From NCBI RefSeq assembly GCF_003051055.1, contig NZ_QAON01000002.1:62001-126000 (forward strand): a stretch of 64,000 nucleotides of DNA, read 5' to 3'. Under the pieces are notes generated by a model that ran no database searches, had not been told where the DNA came from, and saw only the letters and a program-made list of their open reading frames with translations. This DNA comes from Agitococcus lubricus. GTDB lineage: Bacteria > Pseudomonadota > Gammaproteobacteria > Pseudomonadales > Moraxellaceae. The translations under genes and the position numbers were made by a program. Within the stretch, counting starts at the first letter, position 1. Each line of letters starts with the position of its first letter. This document shows positions 36,659 to 46,171 of the stretch, one piece after another.

Positions 36659-39478
36659 TTAGGCAAAATGTCGAACCTCGCCCTGCCCTGCTACGTTTTC
36701 TACGCAACGCACACAAACTTCTGGATGTTCGGCATGACTACCGACATCAGCACGATAATGCCAACAACGTACACACTTGGTATGTGTTGATGGAGTCACT
36801 TTAACGTTTAAGCCTACTACATCAGTCGCTTGCCCTTCACCATTTTGGTCGGACAATTTAGCCGACGAAGTGATGAGAACAAAACGTAACTCATCACCTA
36901 GTAACGCTAGACGGGCTTTTAACTCGGGTACAACATATAAAGTCACTTCGGCAGATAAGCCCGAACCAACTTCTTTGCGAGTACGTGCTTCTTCGATTTC
37001 TTTATTAACCGCCGTTTTTACGGCCATCACCTGTTGCCAATAAGCACGAGTCAACATGGGTTGGCTGTCGTCTTCGGGTAAAGTCGCTAAACCTTGATAC
37101 CATTCGGTCAAAAACACTGATTCCGCACCTGCTTGTGGAATTTCTTGCCAAATTTCATGCGAGGTAAAACTCAAAATGGGTGCACACCAACGCACTAAGG
37201 CTTGAATGATATGATACAGAGCCGTTTGAGCGGAGCGACGTGCCAAAGAGTTGGCTTGCGTGGTGTACTGACGGTCTTTAATAATGTCTAGGTAAAAACT
37301 GCCTAAATCTAAAGAACAGAAGTTATGTAGCTTATGATAAATACTATGAAACTCATAAGCCTCATAAGCGGCAATAATGTCGGTTTGCACTTGTGCGGCT
37401 TTATCCACTACCCAACGGTCTAAAGCCAACATGTCATTGGTTGGCACAAGATGTTGTGCAGGGTCAAAACCTGCTAAATTGGCTAATAAGAAGCGCATGG
37501 TGTTACGAATACGGCGATAAGCATCACTCATCCGTTCTAAAATGACTTTAGAAACAGACATTTCACCACTGTAGTCGGTGGCAGCCACCCATAAACGAAT
37601 AATGTCTGCACCAAGCGTTTTCATAATGTCTTGTGGTGACACCACATTACCCAAAGATTTAGACATTTTGTGGCCTTTTTCATCCACCGTAAAACCATGC
37701 GTTAATACCGTTTTAAATGGCTTATCACCATTCGCGGCTAAAGCAGTCAATAAAGACGATTGAAACCAGCCACGATGTTGGTCGGAACCTTCTAGATATA
37801 AATCGGCAGGATAACGCAAATCTGGACGAGTTAAGACACAAGAATGTGTTACACCAGAATCAAACCATACATCTAAGGTATCAGTGACTTTTAGGTAATT
37901 TTCTGCTTCTGCGCCTAATAAAACCGCCGCATCCATATCCCACCATGCGTCGATACCTGCTTTTTCAACTTCAAGCGCAACCTTCTCGATTAAGTCGATG
38001 GTTTGTGGGTGTAATTCGCCTGTGATTTTATGGACAAATAAAGCAATTGGTACACCCCACGTCCGTTGACGTGAAATACACCAATCAGGACGACCTTGCA
38101 TCATGGATACAATACGCGCCTTACCCCAATTGGGCAACCATTGTACTTCGTCAATCGCTTGCATCGCTGCATCACGTAAGCCTTTTTGTTCCATGCTAAT
38201 AAACCATTGTGGCGTTGCACGGAAAATAATGGGTGTTTTATGTCGCCAGCAATGTGGGTAACTGTGTTTGATTTTAACGTGCGCTAATAAACGGTTATTG
38301 GCTTTTAGCGTTTCAATGATTGGCTCATTGGCCTTGTTAACGTGCATACCTGCAAACAAGGGTGTATTGGGCAAAAACACGCCATTATTATCAACAGGGT
38401 TATCCACTTTTAAGTTATATTTTTTGCCCACCACAAAGTCATCATGGCCATGACCAGGTGCCGTATGTACCGCGCCTGTCCCTGCATCAGCCGTCACATG
38501 TTCACCCACAATCACAGGCACAGTACGTTCATAAAATGGGTGTTGTAAGGCAACATGCTCAAAAGCTGCACCTGCAACTTCAGCCAACACGTGAATATCT
38601 TCTGCTTGATAACGTGCCAATGTCGCTTCATACAAGGCTTGAGCTAACACTAAAACACGCGTTTGTTGTTCAATAGTCGCTTGTACCACAACATAGATTA
38701 ACTCAGGATGCAAACTGACCGCTTGGTTAGCAGGCAACGTCCAAGGTGTGGTTGTCCAAATAACAAAATCCACCGCAGCAGGTACGTTGGCCAAATTGGC
38801 ACGTTTCGCAAAGTCTGCAACATCTTGTACAGCAAATGCGACATCAACCGCATGAGATTGTTTATCTTCATATTCCACTTCAGCTTCGGCCAAGGCAGAG
38901 CCACAATCCATACACCAATGCACAGGTTTTAAACCTTGATGCAAATGGCCATTGGCGGCAATTTTGCCTAAGCTACGAATAATGTCCGCTTCTTGTTGAA
39001 AATTCATGGTCAAGTAAGGATTATCCCAATCCCCCAACACGCCTAAACGCTGAAAGTCAGCTTTTTGGTTTTCAACATGGCCAATGGCAAAGTCACGACA
39101 ATGTTGACGAAACTCTTTGGCAGACACTTTATGCCCTGCTTTACCAAATTTCTTTTCGACATTAAGTTCGATAGGCAGGCCATGACAATCCCAACCTGGC
39201 ACATAGGGCGCGTCAAAGCCTGCTAAGGTTTTGGATTTGATAATAATATCTTTGAGAATTTTATTAACCGAATGACCAATATGAATATTACCATTGGCAT
39301 AGGGAGGACCATCGTGCAAAATAAATTGCGGACGACCAGCACGTGCTTGACGAATCTTTTGATATAACTTGTTTTCTTGCCAATCCTTTACCCAATTTGG
39401 CTCACGCTTGGCTAAATCAGCTTTCATCGCAAATGCCGTTTCGGGCAAATTTAGCGTGCTTTTATAATCAACAGTCAT
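36659..39478 (-). CDS. ileS: Isoleucyl-tRNA synthetase
   Basis: A 939-residue class I synthetase, normal for the bacterial type 1 enzyme. The HIGH signature appears in [16 protein letters not shown], the KMSKS loop in [13 protein letters not shown], and the editing domain between them ([14 protein letters not shown]). A C-terminal zinc finger holds [12 protein letters not shown] and CVRCVENV. The ATG at 39478 begins [18 protein letters not shown]. It follows ribF by 77 bp in the conserved order. Confidence 0.98.
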   Translation of the reverse strand: MTVDYKSTLNLPETAFAMKADLAKREPNWVKDWQENKLYQKIRQARAGRPQFILHDGPPYANGNIHIGHSVNKILKDIIIKSKTLAGFDAPYVPGWDCHGLPIELNVEKKFGKAGHKVSAKEFRQHCRDFAIGHVENQKADFQRLGVLGDWDNPYLTMNFQQEADIIRSLGKIAANGHLHQGLKPVHWCMDCGSALAEAEVEYEDKQSHAVDVAFAVQDVADFAKRANLANVPAAVDFVIWTTTPWTLPANQAVSLHPELIYVVVQATIEQQTRVLVLAQALYEATLARYQAEDIHVLAEVAGAAFEHVALQHPFYERTVPVIVGEHVTADAGTGAVHTAPGHGHDDFVVGKKYNLKVDNPVDNNGVFLPNTPLFAGMHVNKANEPIIETLKANNRLLAHVKIKHSYPHCWRHKTPIIFRATPQWFISMEQKGLRDAAMQAIDEVQWLPNWGKARIVSMMQGRPDWCISRQRTWGVPIALFVHKITGELHPQTIDLIEKVALEVEKAGIDAWWDMDAAVLLGAEAENYLKVTDTLDVWFDSGVTHSCVLTRPDLRYPADLYLEGSDQHRGWFQSSLLTALAANGDKPFKTVLTHGFTVDEKGHKMSKSLGNVVSPQDIMKTLGADIIRLWVAATDYSGEMSVSKVILERMSDAYRRIRNTMRFLLANLAGFDPAQHLVPTNDMLALDRWVVDKAAQVQTDIIAAYEAYEFHSIYHKLHNFCSLDLGSFYLDIIKDRQYTTQANSLARRSAQTALYHIIQALVRWCAPILSFTSHEIWQEIPQAGAESVFLTEWYQGLATLPEDDSQPMLTRAYWQQVMAVKTAVNKEIEEARTRKEVGSGLSAEVTLYVVPELKARLALLGDELRFVLITSSAKLSDQNGEGQATDVVGLNVKVTPSTHTKCVRCWHYRADVGSHAEHPEVCVRCVENVAGQGEVRHFA

Positions 39479-39555
39479 CTTTTATCAATCCTATATTTGG
39501 GACTTAGCTTGTTTCATACGGCATCAATCCAAAATTATGATGCAGAGAATAAGCC

Positions 39556-40473
39556 CTATAACTCAAAATAGCTGCGTGTTGCCAATACATCATTAGCAAT
39601 CGCTTGTTTTAATGCTTCTAAAGAAGGAAAGTTTGTTTCATTACGCAGTTTGTGACAAAACTGCACACGTATTCGGCGACCATAAATATCGCCGTTAAAA
39701 TCCAAAATATGCACTTCAATGCGGTTTTCTTTGCCACCCACCGCGGGGCGCGTTCCAACATTGGCTGCACCCAATAAAGGCTCTGGAGTTAAGCCCCATA
39801 CTTTTACGGCATAAATGCCCGCAACAGGTGAAACATGGCGATTTAAACCCACATTAGCCGTTGGGAAATCAAGGGTTCGACCAATTTTGTCACCATGCTT
39901 AATATGACCTGCAATCATATAGGGGCGACCTAATAATTGCGCGGCTAAATCAAAATCGGATTCTTGAATGGCTTGGCGAATCCGTGTCGAACTAATGCGT
40001 AAACAATCTTTGGCGACTGTTGGGGTATTTTCCACCACAAACGCTTGTTGCTGTAAAAAAGCAAAATCACCTGAACGGTCACAGCCAAAACGAAAATCAT
40101 CACCCACCACTAAATGTTGACAGTTTAGCGGTTGCAACACTTGCTCAATAAACTTTTGTGCGGTTAAGCCACGAAATGCCGTATCAAAACGAATCACCAA
40201 TACGTAATCAATGCCTAAATCACGTAAGGCTTCAAATTTGTCACGCCAATCCATTAATCGTGCTGGCGCATTTTTTCCTTGAAAAAACTCTTGAGGCTGT
40301 GGCTCAAAATACATGGCGACACTGGCTAAGTTTTTCTGACGACTAATGTCTAAGACGCGTTGCAAAATGACTTGATGCCCAGCATGTACCCCATCAAAAT
40401 TACCAATCGTCACCACACTGGGTGGTAATAAAAGATGGGATAATGTTTGCCAATGTCGGATAAGTTGGGTCAT
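39556..40473 (-). CDS. ribF: Bifunctional riboflavin kinase/FAD synthetase
   Basis: A 305-residue enzyme that phosphorylates riboflavin to FMN and adenylates it to FAD. The N-terminal nucleotidyltransferase domain has TIGNFDGVHAGHQ, ISSTRIRQAI and the middle segment VVGDDFRFG. The C-terminal flavokinase domain has GHIKHGDKIGRTLDFPTANV. It starts two bases after the end of the decayed methyltransferase, with the start ATG at 40473; the longer frame with four extra residues overlaps that gene. Its normal promoter may have been displaced by the accessory insert. Confidence 0.95.
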   Translation of the reverse strand: MTQLIRHWQTLSHLLLPPSVVTIGNFDGVHAGHQVILQRVLDISRQKNLASVAMYFEPQPQEFFQGKNAPARLMDWRDKFEALRDLGIDYVLVIRFDTAFRGLTAQKFIEQVLQPLNCQHLVVGDDFRFGCDRSGDFAFLQQQAFVVENTPTVAKDCLRISSTRIRQAIQESDFDLAAQLLGRPYMIAGHIKHGDKIGRTLDFPTANVGLNRHVSPVAGIYAVKVWGLTPEPLLGAANVGTRPAVGGKENRIEVHILDFNGDIYGRRIRVQFCHKLRNETNFPSLEALKQAIANDVLATRSYFEL

Positions 40474-40475
40474 TT

Positions 40476-41526
40476 TTAAGCACACGCCCGAGATTGTTTA
40501 ATGGTCTCTAATTGATTAAGTAAACGAACCAAACTGCGTCCCATGGCATAGGCCAAATTAACAGGTACAGCATTGCCTATTTGCTTATACTGTTGCGACA
40601 TTGCGCCCATAAATTGCCAATCATCAGGAAAGGTTTGGATACGGGCATATTCTCGCACCGTTAATGGCCGTGTTTGCTCAGGATGACATCGCTCAGTTTG
40701 GTTTTGTGCAGGCGCGCAAGTTAAAGTTAAACTGGGTTCGTCCCACGCTAAGCGTCTCGCCATACCTGTTTTACCACCACCTAAAAAATAACTGCCTTTC
40801 ATGTATTCTCTTTGAATATCATCAGGCAAATCACGCCAATATTCACCTTGAGGCACGAGCTCTAAGACGGCTTTTTTACGCGCTGGATAAAGCTGTCCTT
40901 GTGATTCAGGCACATCACAATCATACAGCTCACCCTTAAACATCGCATCACGCATAGTCATTACTCAGTGATACTGAGCTGGCCATTGATAATCCATATA
41001 TGCCGCTAAATCATTACGCACCGCCACTCAAAAACAAACGCTCTCGCTTTTGTGGCACTTGAAAATGCATCGCTTTTAATACTTGTGGCGGCACTAAAGT
41101 ATAACCTAACTCCGCAATAGTGTTTTTGATAGTAGCTAAAGTCCGACCATTCTCATGGTTTAGTAAGCCACGCACGTTTTCACCTAAAAACACTTTAGGT
41201 TGTACTTCTTTAATGGCGCGAGCAAACTCAAAAAACAATGTACCGCGTATATCATCAAAACCTTGTTTGTTACCTGCATCAGAAAAAGCCTGACAGGAAA
41301 AACCACCTGACAAAAAATCGACTTTGCCACAATAAGTACTAAAATCTACATCACAAATACTGGCTTCAACAACATGCCAATTTGGCCGATTGGCTCGTAA
41401 AGTTGCACAAGCATGTTTATCAAACTCATTTAATAAAATTGCTTCAAATCCTGCTTTTTCTAAACCTAAAGCTAAACCACCTGCGCCTGCAAATAATTCA
41501 ATGGAGGTATATGGTTTGTAGTTCAT
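40476..41526 (-). pseudogene. Cytosine-5 DNA methyltransferase, disrupted
   Basis: Two reading frames together make one Dcm-like methyltransferase. The 5' part (41014-41526) has the AdoMet motif ELFAGAGGLALGLEKAG, the catalytic loop GGFSCQAFSDAG (Ser where Pro is usual), ENVRGLLNHENG and QKRERLF. The 3' part (40476-40961) has the target-recognition region and LTVREYARIQTFPDDWQF, QYKQIGNAVPVNLA. A frameshift near 41017-41030 joins GVRNDLAAYMDYQWPAQYH in the second frame, followed by an in-frame TGA (40965-40967) where TGG would read W-V-M-T. No restriction endonuclease is adjacent. The gene probably encodes no active enzyme. Confidence 0.85.
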
Positions 41527-41666
41527 CAGCCCATTGATTAGTAAATATCTTACTTACATAGCATTGAAGATTTGTCATTTAAACTAATATCAATCTTTAG
41601 AAATCATTATTAGTAGTCTGTGTAAACTAGAGCTTAACATAAGATTATAAATTATAAGGTTTTGTT

Positions 41667-41700
41667 TTCCCTGTATTTCGCTACGCTGCATACAGGCTAC
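41667..41700. repeat. Short palindrome (REP-like)
   Basis: CCTGTAT and ATACAGG pair around a loop TTCGCTACGCTGC in the AT-rich gap between the methyltransferase remnant and yoeB. It is a typical short intergenic palindrome, on low evidence. The rest of 41527-41729 is AT-rich and shows no gene. Confidence 0.3.
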
Positions 41701-41729
41701 AAATATCTGTCGCAAAATACATTTCTCAC

Positions 41730-41984
41730 TTAATAATGATAACGACACTGAGCAATAATCAACAAGTCATCAGTGGCTTTATAAACCAAACGATGTTCTT
41801 TATCGATACGCCTAGACCAATAACCAGACCAATGATGACGTAATGGCTCAGGATCACCAATGCCTACAAACGGCTGTCGCTGAATGTCTTTAATCAACAA
41901 GTTAATGCGCTTTAGCATTTGTTTATCTTGCTGTTGCCAATACAAATAATCTTCCCATGCGGTGCTTGCCCATGCCAACATCAT
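41730..41984 (-). CDS. yoeB: YoeB family toxin
   Basis: An 84-residue RelE-superfamily toxin of the YoeB type: WEDYLYWQQQDKQMLKRINLLIKDI and the C-terminal EHRLVYKATDDLLIIAQCRYHY, which contains the conserved Glu, Arg, His and Tyr residues. YoeB cleaves mRNA on the ribosome when released from YefM. The ATG overlaps the yefM stop by four bases (ATGA), the normal arrangement for coupled synthesis. It is in the accessory insert upstream of ribF. Confidence 0.92.
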   Translation of the reverse strand: MMLAWASTAWEDYLYWQQQDKQMLKRINLLIKDIQRQPFVGIGDPEPLRHHWSGYWSRRIDKEHRLVYKATDDLLIIAQCRYHY

Positions 41985-42235
41985 TCGTCTAATAACTCTT
42001 TATGGATAATGTGATTAGCTTCAATTTCTACAATAGCCTGATTTAACCGTTGGGCATTTTTAGGGCTAGCCATCAAATAGGCGGTTGCTTCATAAGCCTG
42101 AAAGTCTTCTAAAGACATCAATACCGCAGGTTTGCCATTTTGACGAGTAATCAACATCGGCACATGGTCATCATTCACTTTATCTAGCGCATCCGCTAAG
42201 TGATTGCGTAATGCGGTATAACTCATGGTGTGCAT
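41981..42235 (-). CDS. yefM: YefM family antitoxin
   Basis: An 84-residue Phd/YefM-fold antitoxin: MSYTALRNHLADALDKVNDDHVPMLITRQNGKPAVLMSLED is diagnostic, followed by a C-terminal acidic tail that wraps around YoeB. AGGAG nine bases before ATG 42235 supports the start. It neutralises YoeB and should autorepress the pair through its N-terminal DNA-binding part. No convincing YefM operator palindrome was seen in the 195 bp upstream. Confidence 0.92.
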   Translation of the reverse strand: MHTMSYTALRNHLADALDKVNDDHVPMLITRQNGKPAVLMSLEDFQAYEATAYLMASPKNAQRLNQAIVEIEANHIIHKELLDE

Positions 42236-42430
42236 ATATTGCTACTCCTGTTTATTTAGGTCTTACGCGGTTATCGCTTATTTGTTCACACTTCAATCGT
42301 TTTCATGGTTACTGAGCGTAGTCGAAGTAACGATTTTATGTTCACAAAACGCGCTAATTTCAGTGAAATGCGTCAGTCCTACTATTCTATAACGTACATG
42401 TTCTTATTATTGTACAGATAGATATCAAGT

Positions 42431-44008
42431 TCAATGCCTTAACTCTCGCCACTTAAAGCCGACGAGGGTGAGTACCAATAAATAGGTCACAATACCTGCC
42501 ATACAAATAACCAATAAATAGCCGATTTTGTATAGCCAATCAGCCGTTAGCCAATAATTTAATGGCGGCGTAATAAACAACAAGACACTCACCATCGCCG
42601 TATTAGCGACCAAATAGCGACCGCCTAATGCTAACCAATGCCGTTCTAAACGATAAACCCCTTTTTTGTGTAATCCCCAATAGAGCAGGCCTGCATTTAA
42701 GAGTGCCGACAGCGTGCTTGCTAACGCCAATCCCACATGCTTAAAGTGCCATACTAACATCAAGTTAAATACCATATTACTGACCATCGCAATAATGCCT
42801 ATTTTGACGGGCGTTTTGGTATCTTGACGCGCATAATAACCTGGTGCAAACACCTTGATTAACATAAAAGCTAAAATACCGCCTGATAAGGCTTGTAGAG
42901 CAGCAGCAGACATAGCGACATCATGCTGCGAGAATTTACCGTGATAAAATAAAGCGGCAATCATCGGTTCAGCCAAAATCAGCATGGCTAAGGAAGCAGG
43001 GACACCCACTAAGACAATGACTCGTAGTGCCCAATCCAACATCGCTCTAAATTCAGTATCTGACTTTTCAGCATGTTTGGCCGACAAAGACGGTAAAATA
43101 ACGGTGGCTACCGCAATACCAATTAAACCAAGTGGTAACTCTGTTAAACGCTCGGCGGTGTACAACCAAGAAACAGACCCAGAAACCAAAAACGAGGCCA
43201 AAATCGTATCGAGCAACAAATTGATTTGACTGACTGATACGCCAAATAAAGCAGGCAGCATCAGGGTGAAAATCTTTTTTACCCCTTCATCTGCAAAATC
43301 GACCCTAAATCGGGGCAACATGCCAATATTGTATAAAGAAGGAATTTGAAAGGCTAATTGGGCAACGCCAGCCAATAATACTCCCCATGCTAAGGCCATG
43401 ACGGGAATATCAAAATACGGAGCTGCAAACAAGGCGCTACCAATCATAATCAAATTCAGTAACACGGGAGTAAACGAAGATAGTGCGAACGCCCCATAAC
43501 TGTTCAAAATACCGCCCGCAAATGCTGTTAATGAAATTAATAACAAGTAAGGAAAGGTAATACGCAGCATGTCTGCCGCTAGATTAAACTTCTCAGGGTC
43601 ATCCTTAAAACCTGGCGCGAAGACCCACATAATCAGGGGTGCCGCAACCACCGCAACAATTGAAATCAATAATAGAATTAGAGATAAAGACCCCGCCGTT
43701 TTACTGACTAGCTCGCGAACGGCATCGTCCCCTTTTTGGGTTTTGTATTCGGACAAAACTGGCACAAAGGCTTGGGCAAACGCACCTTCAGCAAACAAAC
43801 GCCGTAAAAAGTTAGGAATTTTGAATGCCACTAAAAAGGCATCCATCAGCTTATCCGCGCCAAAGGTATTCATCAGTACCATATCACGGACAAGTCCCAT
43901 AATACGCGACAACATCGTCATCGCACTGACGACTAACGTAGAGCGCCATAGCCCACTTTTGACCTTTTGGGGCGTATTGTCAGAAACGGGAGGGGTTGAA
44001 TTAGCCAT
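42431..44008 (-). CDS. murJ: Lipid II flippase MurJ
   Basis: A 525-residue polytopic inner-membrane protein (MviN/MurJ, MOP superfamily). About 14 hydrophobic segments are visible. Typical segments are SAMTMLSRIMGLVRDMVLMNTFGADKLMDAFLVAFKIPNFLRRLFAEGAFAQAFVPVLSEYK in the first 90 residues. It flips lipid II to the periplasm for peptidoglycan synthesis. It is divergent from rpsT, 237 bp upstream, as in other Moraxellaceae. Confidence 0.95.
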   Translation of the reverse strand: MANSTPPVSDNTPQKVKSGLWRSTLVVSAMTMLSRIMGLVRDMVLMNTFGADKLMDAFLVAFKIPNFLRRLFAEGAFAQAFVPVLSEYKTQKGDDAVRELVSKTAGSLSLILLLISIVAVVAAPLIMWVFAPGFKDDPEKFNLAADMLRITFPYLLLISLTAFAGGILNSYGAFALSSFTPVLLNLIMIGSALFAAPYFDIPVMALAWGVLLAGVAQLAFQIPSLYNIGMLPRFRVDFADEGVKKIFTLMLPALFGVSVSQINLLLDTILASFLVSGSVSWLYTAERLTELPLGLIGIAVATVILPSLSAKHAEKSDTEFRAMLDWALRVIVLVGVPASLAMLILAEPMIAALFYHGKFSQHDVAMSAAALQALSGGILAFMLIKVFAPGYYARQDTKTPVKIGIIAMVSNMVFNLMLVWHFKHVGLALASTLSALLNAGLLYWGLHKKGVYRLERHWLALGGRYLVANTAMVSVLLFITPPLNYWLTADWLYKIGYLLVICMAGIVTYLLVLTLVGFKWRELRH

Positions 44009-44128
44009 GAATCTGTCATTACATAAACTGAAAGGCGCTGATGTTAACGAATAACTACGGCAAAATACACTAAAAATCCGTAATCAGCTTGACTTAATCG
44101 TCGATGGTGGGCAAAATCGCACGCCTAA

Positions 44129-44157
44129 TTTTGAGTGAAGACGGCTGACTATATACT
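44129..44157 (+). promoter_or_regulatory. Candidate rpsT promoter
   Basis: TTTTGA (44129-44134) and TATACT (44152-44157) are 17 bases apart, about 90 bases before the rpsT start. A second candidate is TTGACT (44089-44094) with CAAAAT (44112-44117). Both are low-confidence consensus matches in the divergent murJ-rpsT gap. Confidence 0.35.
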
Positions 44158-44245
44158 TAGCCTTTGTGTCGCGCTGGTTGTCGACGCCCTCTCGTATTTA
44201 GTGCTGTGATTCACCATATTTAACTGATTTTATAGGAGTGCCACC

Positions 44246-44509
44246 GTGGCCAATTCTGCACAAGCCAAAAAGCGTGCGCGCCAAAACGAAAAACAACGTA
44301 AACACAATGCGAGTTTACGTTCCATGGTGCGTACTTATCTCAAGAAAGTTGTAAACGCCATTGCGGCTGGCGACAAAGCTGCTGCAAGCGCTGCTTACAC
44401 TGCTGCTGTTCCAGTGGTTGACCGTATGGCTGATAAAGGTATCATCCACAAAAATAAAGCTGCTCGTCATAAGAGCCGCTTGAATGCACATATCAAAGCC
44501 ATGGCTTAA
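44246..44509 (+). CDS. rpsT: 30S ribosomal protein S20
   Basis: An 87-residue ribosomal protein bS20, basic and alanine-rich, starting [34 protein letters not shown]. It binds 16S rRNA in the small subunit. The start codon is GTG 44246, with AGGAG at 44234-44238, and a strong terminator follows. GTG/TTG starts are common for rpsT. It is a monocistronic unit. Confidence 0.98.
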   Translation: MANSAQAKKRARQNEKQRKHNASLRSMVRTYLKKVVNAIAAGDKAAASAAYTAAVPVVDRMADKGIIHKNKAARHKSRLNAHIKAMA

Positions 44510-44531
44510 GTGTTTTAAGTTATGATTTGAT

Positions 44532-44559
44532 AAAAACCCGCTACAGGCGGGTTTTTTTA
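44532..44559 (+). terminator. rpsT intrinsic terminator
   Basis: AAAACCCGC and GCGGGTTTT form a nine-pair GC-rich stem with a TACAG loop, followed by TTTTTTA, 23 bases after the rpsT stop. This is a textbook rho-independent terminator. The following 200 bases to the bfd promoter show no gene. Confidence 0.92.
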
Positions 44560-44784
44560 TGTCTACACATTTTCTGTGTTGTCTTATTTAACCCGAGTTC
44601 GGGATAAAAAATGTTAATTTACTGAAAATCTGGTAGAAATCATCTCAAGACGGTATAACAGCCGCCCTCCGCGGGACTGACGTTAGTTTTTGGCAAAAGC
44701 CAGTAAAACTGTTTCGTGAGGCAAAACTCGCTATCACAGAGCCACCCCCATCTCCCTATTTAGTTTTTTCTCATACAACACTGC

Positions 44785-44826
44785 TTGACATTTAACCACT
44801 ATTAACTGATAATTATTCTCATTAGT
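44785..44826 (+). promoter_or_regulatory. bfd promoter with overlapping Fur box
   Basis: TTGACA (44785-44790) and GATAAT (44808-44813) are 17 bases apart, an excellent sigma-70 promoter. GATAATTATTCTCATTAGT at 44808-44826 matches the 19-bp Fur consensus at about 14 of 19 positions and overlaps the -10. Bound Fur-Fe(II) should block this promoter, so bfd, and possibly bfr, should be expressed under iron limitation. Confidence 0.7.
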
Positions 44827-44848
44827 ATTTATGTTGATGAGTACATCT

Positions 44849-45043
44849 ATGTTCGTTTGTGTCTGTCACGCGGTTACGGATAAACAAATTAAACAAGCCG
44901 TCGAAGCGGGTTGCTGTTCTTATCGTGAAGTGCGCGACTGCCTACAAACAGGCACGACCTGTGGCCGTTGTGTGCCCGAAACCCGCGAGCTTATCAATGC
45001 CACGCTCATTGAGTTAGCACCGCATACCTCACAAGCTGCCTAA
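44849..45043 (+). CDS. bfd: Bacterioferritin-associated ferredoxin
   Basis: A 64-residue [2Fe-2S] protein, starting [21 protein letters not shown]. The cluster ligands are the cysteines in FVCVC and TTCGRC. Bfd binds bacterioferritin and reduces its heme to release stored iron. A Fur box overlaps its promoter, consistent with mobilising iron under starvation. ATG 44849 starts at the conserved N-terminus; the upstream ATG at 44831 adds six residues. Bacterioferritin follows 254 bp downstream. Confidence 0.93.
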   Translation: MFVCVCHAVTDKQIKQAVEAGCCSYREVRDCLQTGTTCGRCVPETRELINATLIELAPHTSQAA

Positions 45044-45297
45044 ATGATACGCATTCCTTTTTAGACTCCCACTTAAATTTGCGTATCCGTGAATTAGTTA
45101 CATTTCCACCACGGTTTTCGTCGTCTTTGTTGAGCGCTTTTGGCTATCATTCCTTTATTATCACTGACTTAGCACGCTATGCTAGTACTGTATGCCCCAT
45201 GACTTCATGCGGAGTAATGGGCGGATATTGTCCCATACTGCCACAGAGTCAATTGTCGACCTTTATAGCCCCCTCTTTTTTTCTGGAGCACATATTC

Positions 45298-45756
45298 ATG
45301 AAAGGTGATATCCAAGTTATTGCTTACCTCAACAAAGCCCTAACCAATGAGCTAACCGCCATTAATCAGTATTTTTTACATGCCCGTATGTTAAAAAGTT
45401 GGGGCTTAGAAAAATTAGGCCAACATGAATATATGGAATCGATTGATGAAATGAAACATGCGGACAAATTAATAGACCGCATCTTATTTTTGGAAGGTTT
45501 ACCGAATCTACAACATTTGAATAAGATTTATATTGGCGAAAACGTAGAAGAAATCTTACGTGCCGACCTCAAACTAGAGCACTTAGCCCACCCAGACTTA
45601 AAAGACGCCATCACCCATTGCGAAAAAGTCGGTGATTATGTATCGCGTGAGTTATTTGTCGCTATTTTAGAAAGTGAAGAAGAGCACATTGATTGGATTG
45701 AAACCCAATTAGAGTTAATTCAAAAGCTCGGTATTCAAAACTATTTACAATCCTCT
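45298..45756 (+). CDS. bfr: Bacterioferritin
   Basis: A 24-meric iron store, about 154 residues. All ferroxidase ligands are in place: Glu18, Glu51, His54, Glu94, Glu127 and His130, and Met52 is present to bind the inter-subunit heme, so this is a Bfr rather than a Dps or FtnA. It starts [19 protein letters not shown] at 45285-45288 supports ATG 45298. A reading frame continuing 73 codons upstream is rejected as spurious. The frame runs to about 45762 including the stop. A hairpin follows. Confidence 0.95.
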
Positions 45757-45770
45757 ATGTAAATCAGTGC

Positions 45771-45796
45771 GCTATGCACACATCACGGTGCATAGC
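45771..45796 (+). terminator. Hairpin after bfr
   Basis: GCTATGCAC (45771-45779) and GTGCATAGC (45788-45796) form a perfect nine-pair stem with an eight-base loop, just beyond the bfr stop. It lacks a strong T tract, so it may be a processing or weak termination site. The gap 45797-45970 shows no gene. Confidence 0.45.
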
Positions 45797-45970
45797 TGCC
45801 CTTCTCAATCTTCTGCATATGTGTAAGATGTTACACGATTATCGCCTACCAGTTCGTGCTCCAACCGTTTGATACTGAAAAATACACTCACGTCGATGCG
45901 GTGCGTTGCAAGGACTGGCTTTATGCCGACTACGCACTACTTTAACAGCAACAGCCCCTAATATTTGAAA

Positions 45971-45998
45971 CAAAAAAAAGCCCACATGACGTGGGCTT
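45971..45998 (-). terminator. Terminator of the bfmRS operon
   Basis: AAGCCCAC and GTGGGCTT pair over a five-base loop. Read on the minus strand the stem is followed by eight T residues, a strong intrinsic terminator, placed about 170 bases after the bfmS stop. The intervening 46000-46171 shows no gene. Confidence 0.75.
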
Positions 45999-46171
45999 AA
46001 CAGGGGTTCAACCTAGCATTTAAGGAGAGATACACTTTAACTGCTGGATTTAGTATGCAAGATTTCTTAAAAATCTTCTGTAGTTAGGTTGTCTGCCAAA
46101 TGTTACTCGGATGTTACGCTACGTTGCAGCGTGTATGTCTGTAAATATCCTTACTCAGAAAATCAGCAGAC

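Noticed and set aside
41014-41526. A full-length methyltransferase annotated as two separate genes
   Set aside because: The first half lacks the recognition domain and the second lacks the catalytic motifs; they are one disrupted gene.
42391-42416. TGTACA near 42411 as a YefM operator
   Set aside because: One perfect six-base core with an off-pattern partner 18 bases away, about 175 bases from the yefM start; chance cannot be excluded.
45079-45297. A 73-codon N-terminal extension of bacterioferritin
   Set aside because: Residues before [10 protein letters not shown] have no ferritin character; GGAG precedes the internal ATG 45298 and the ferroxidase numbering fits only that start.
21770-45850. 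A short motif (TACGCG-n-TTATCGC) recurring at about 21771, 42263 and 45833
   Set aside because: Only about 15-20 loosely similar bases, with no shared flanks or terminal repeats; too weak to call a repeat family.
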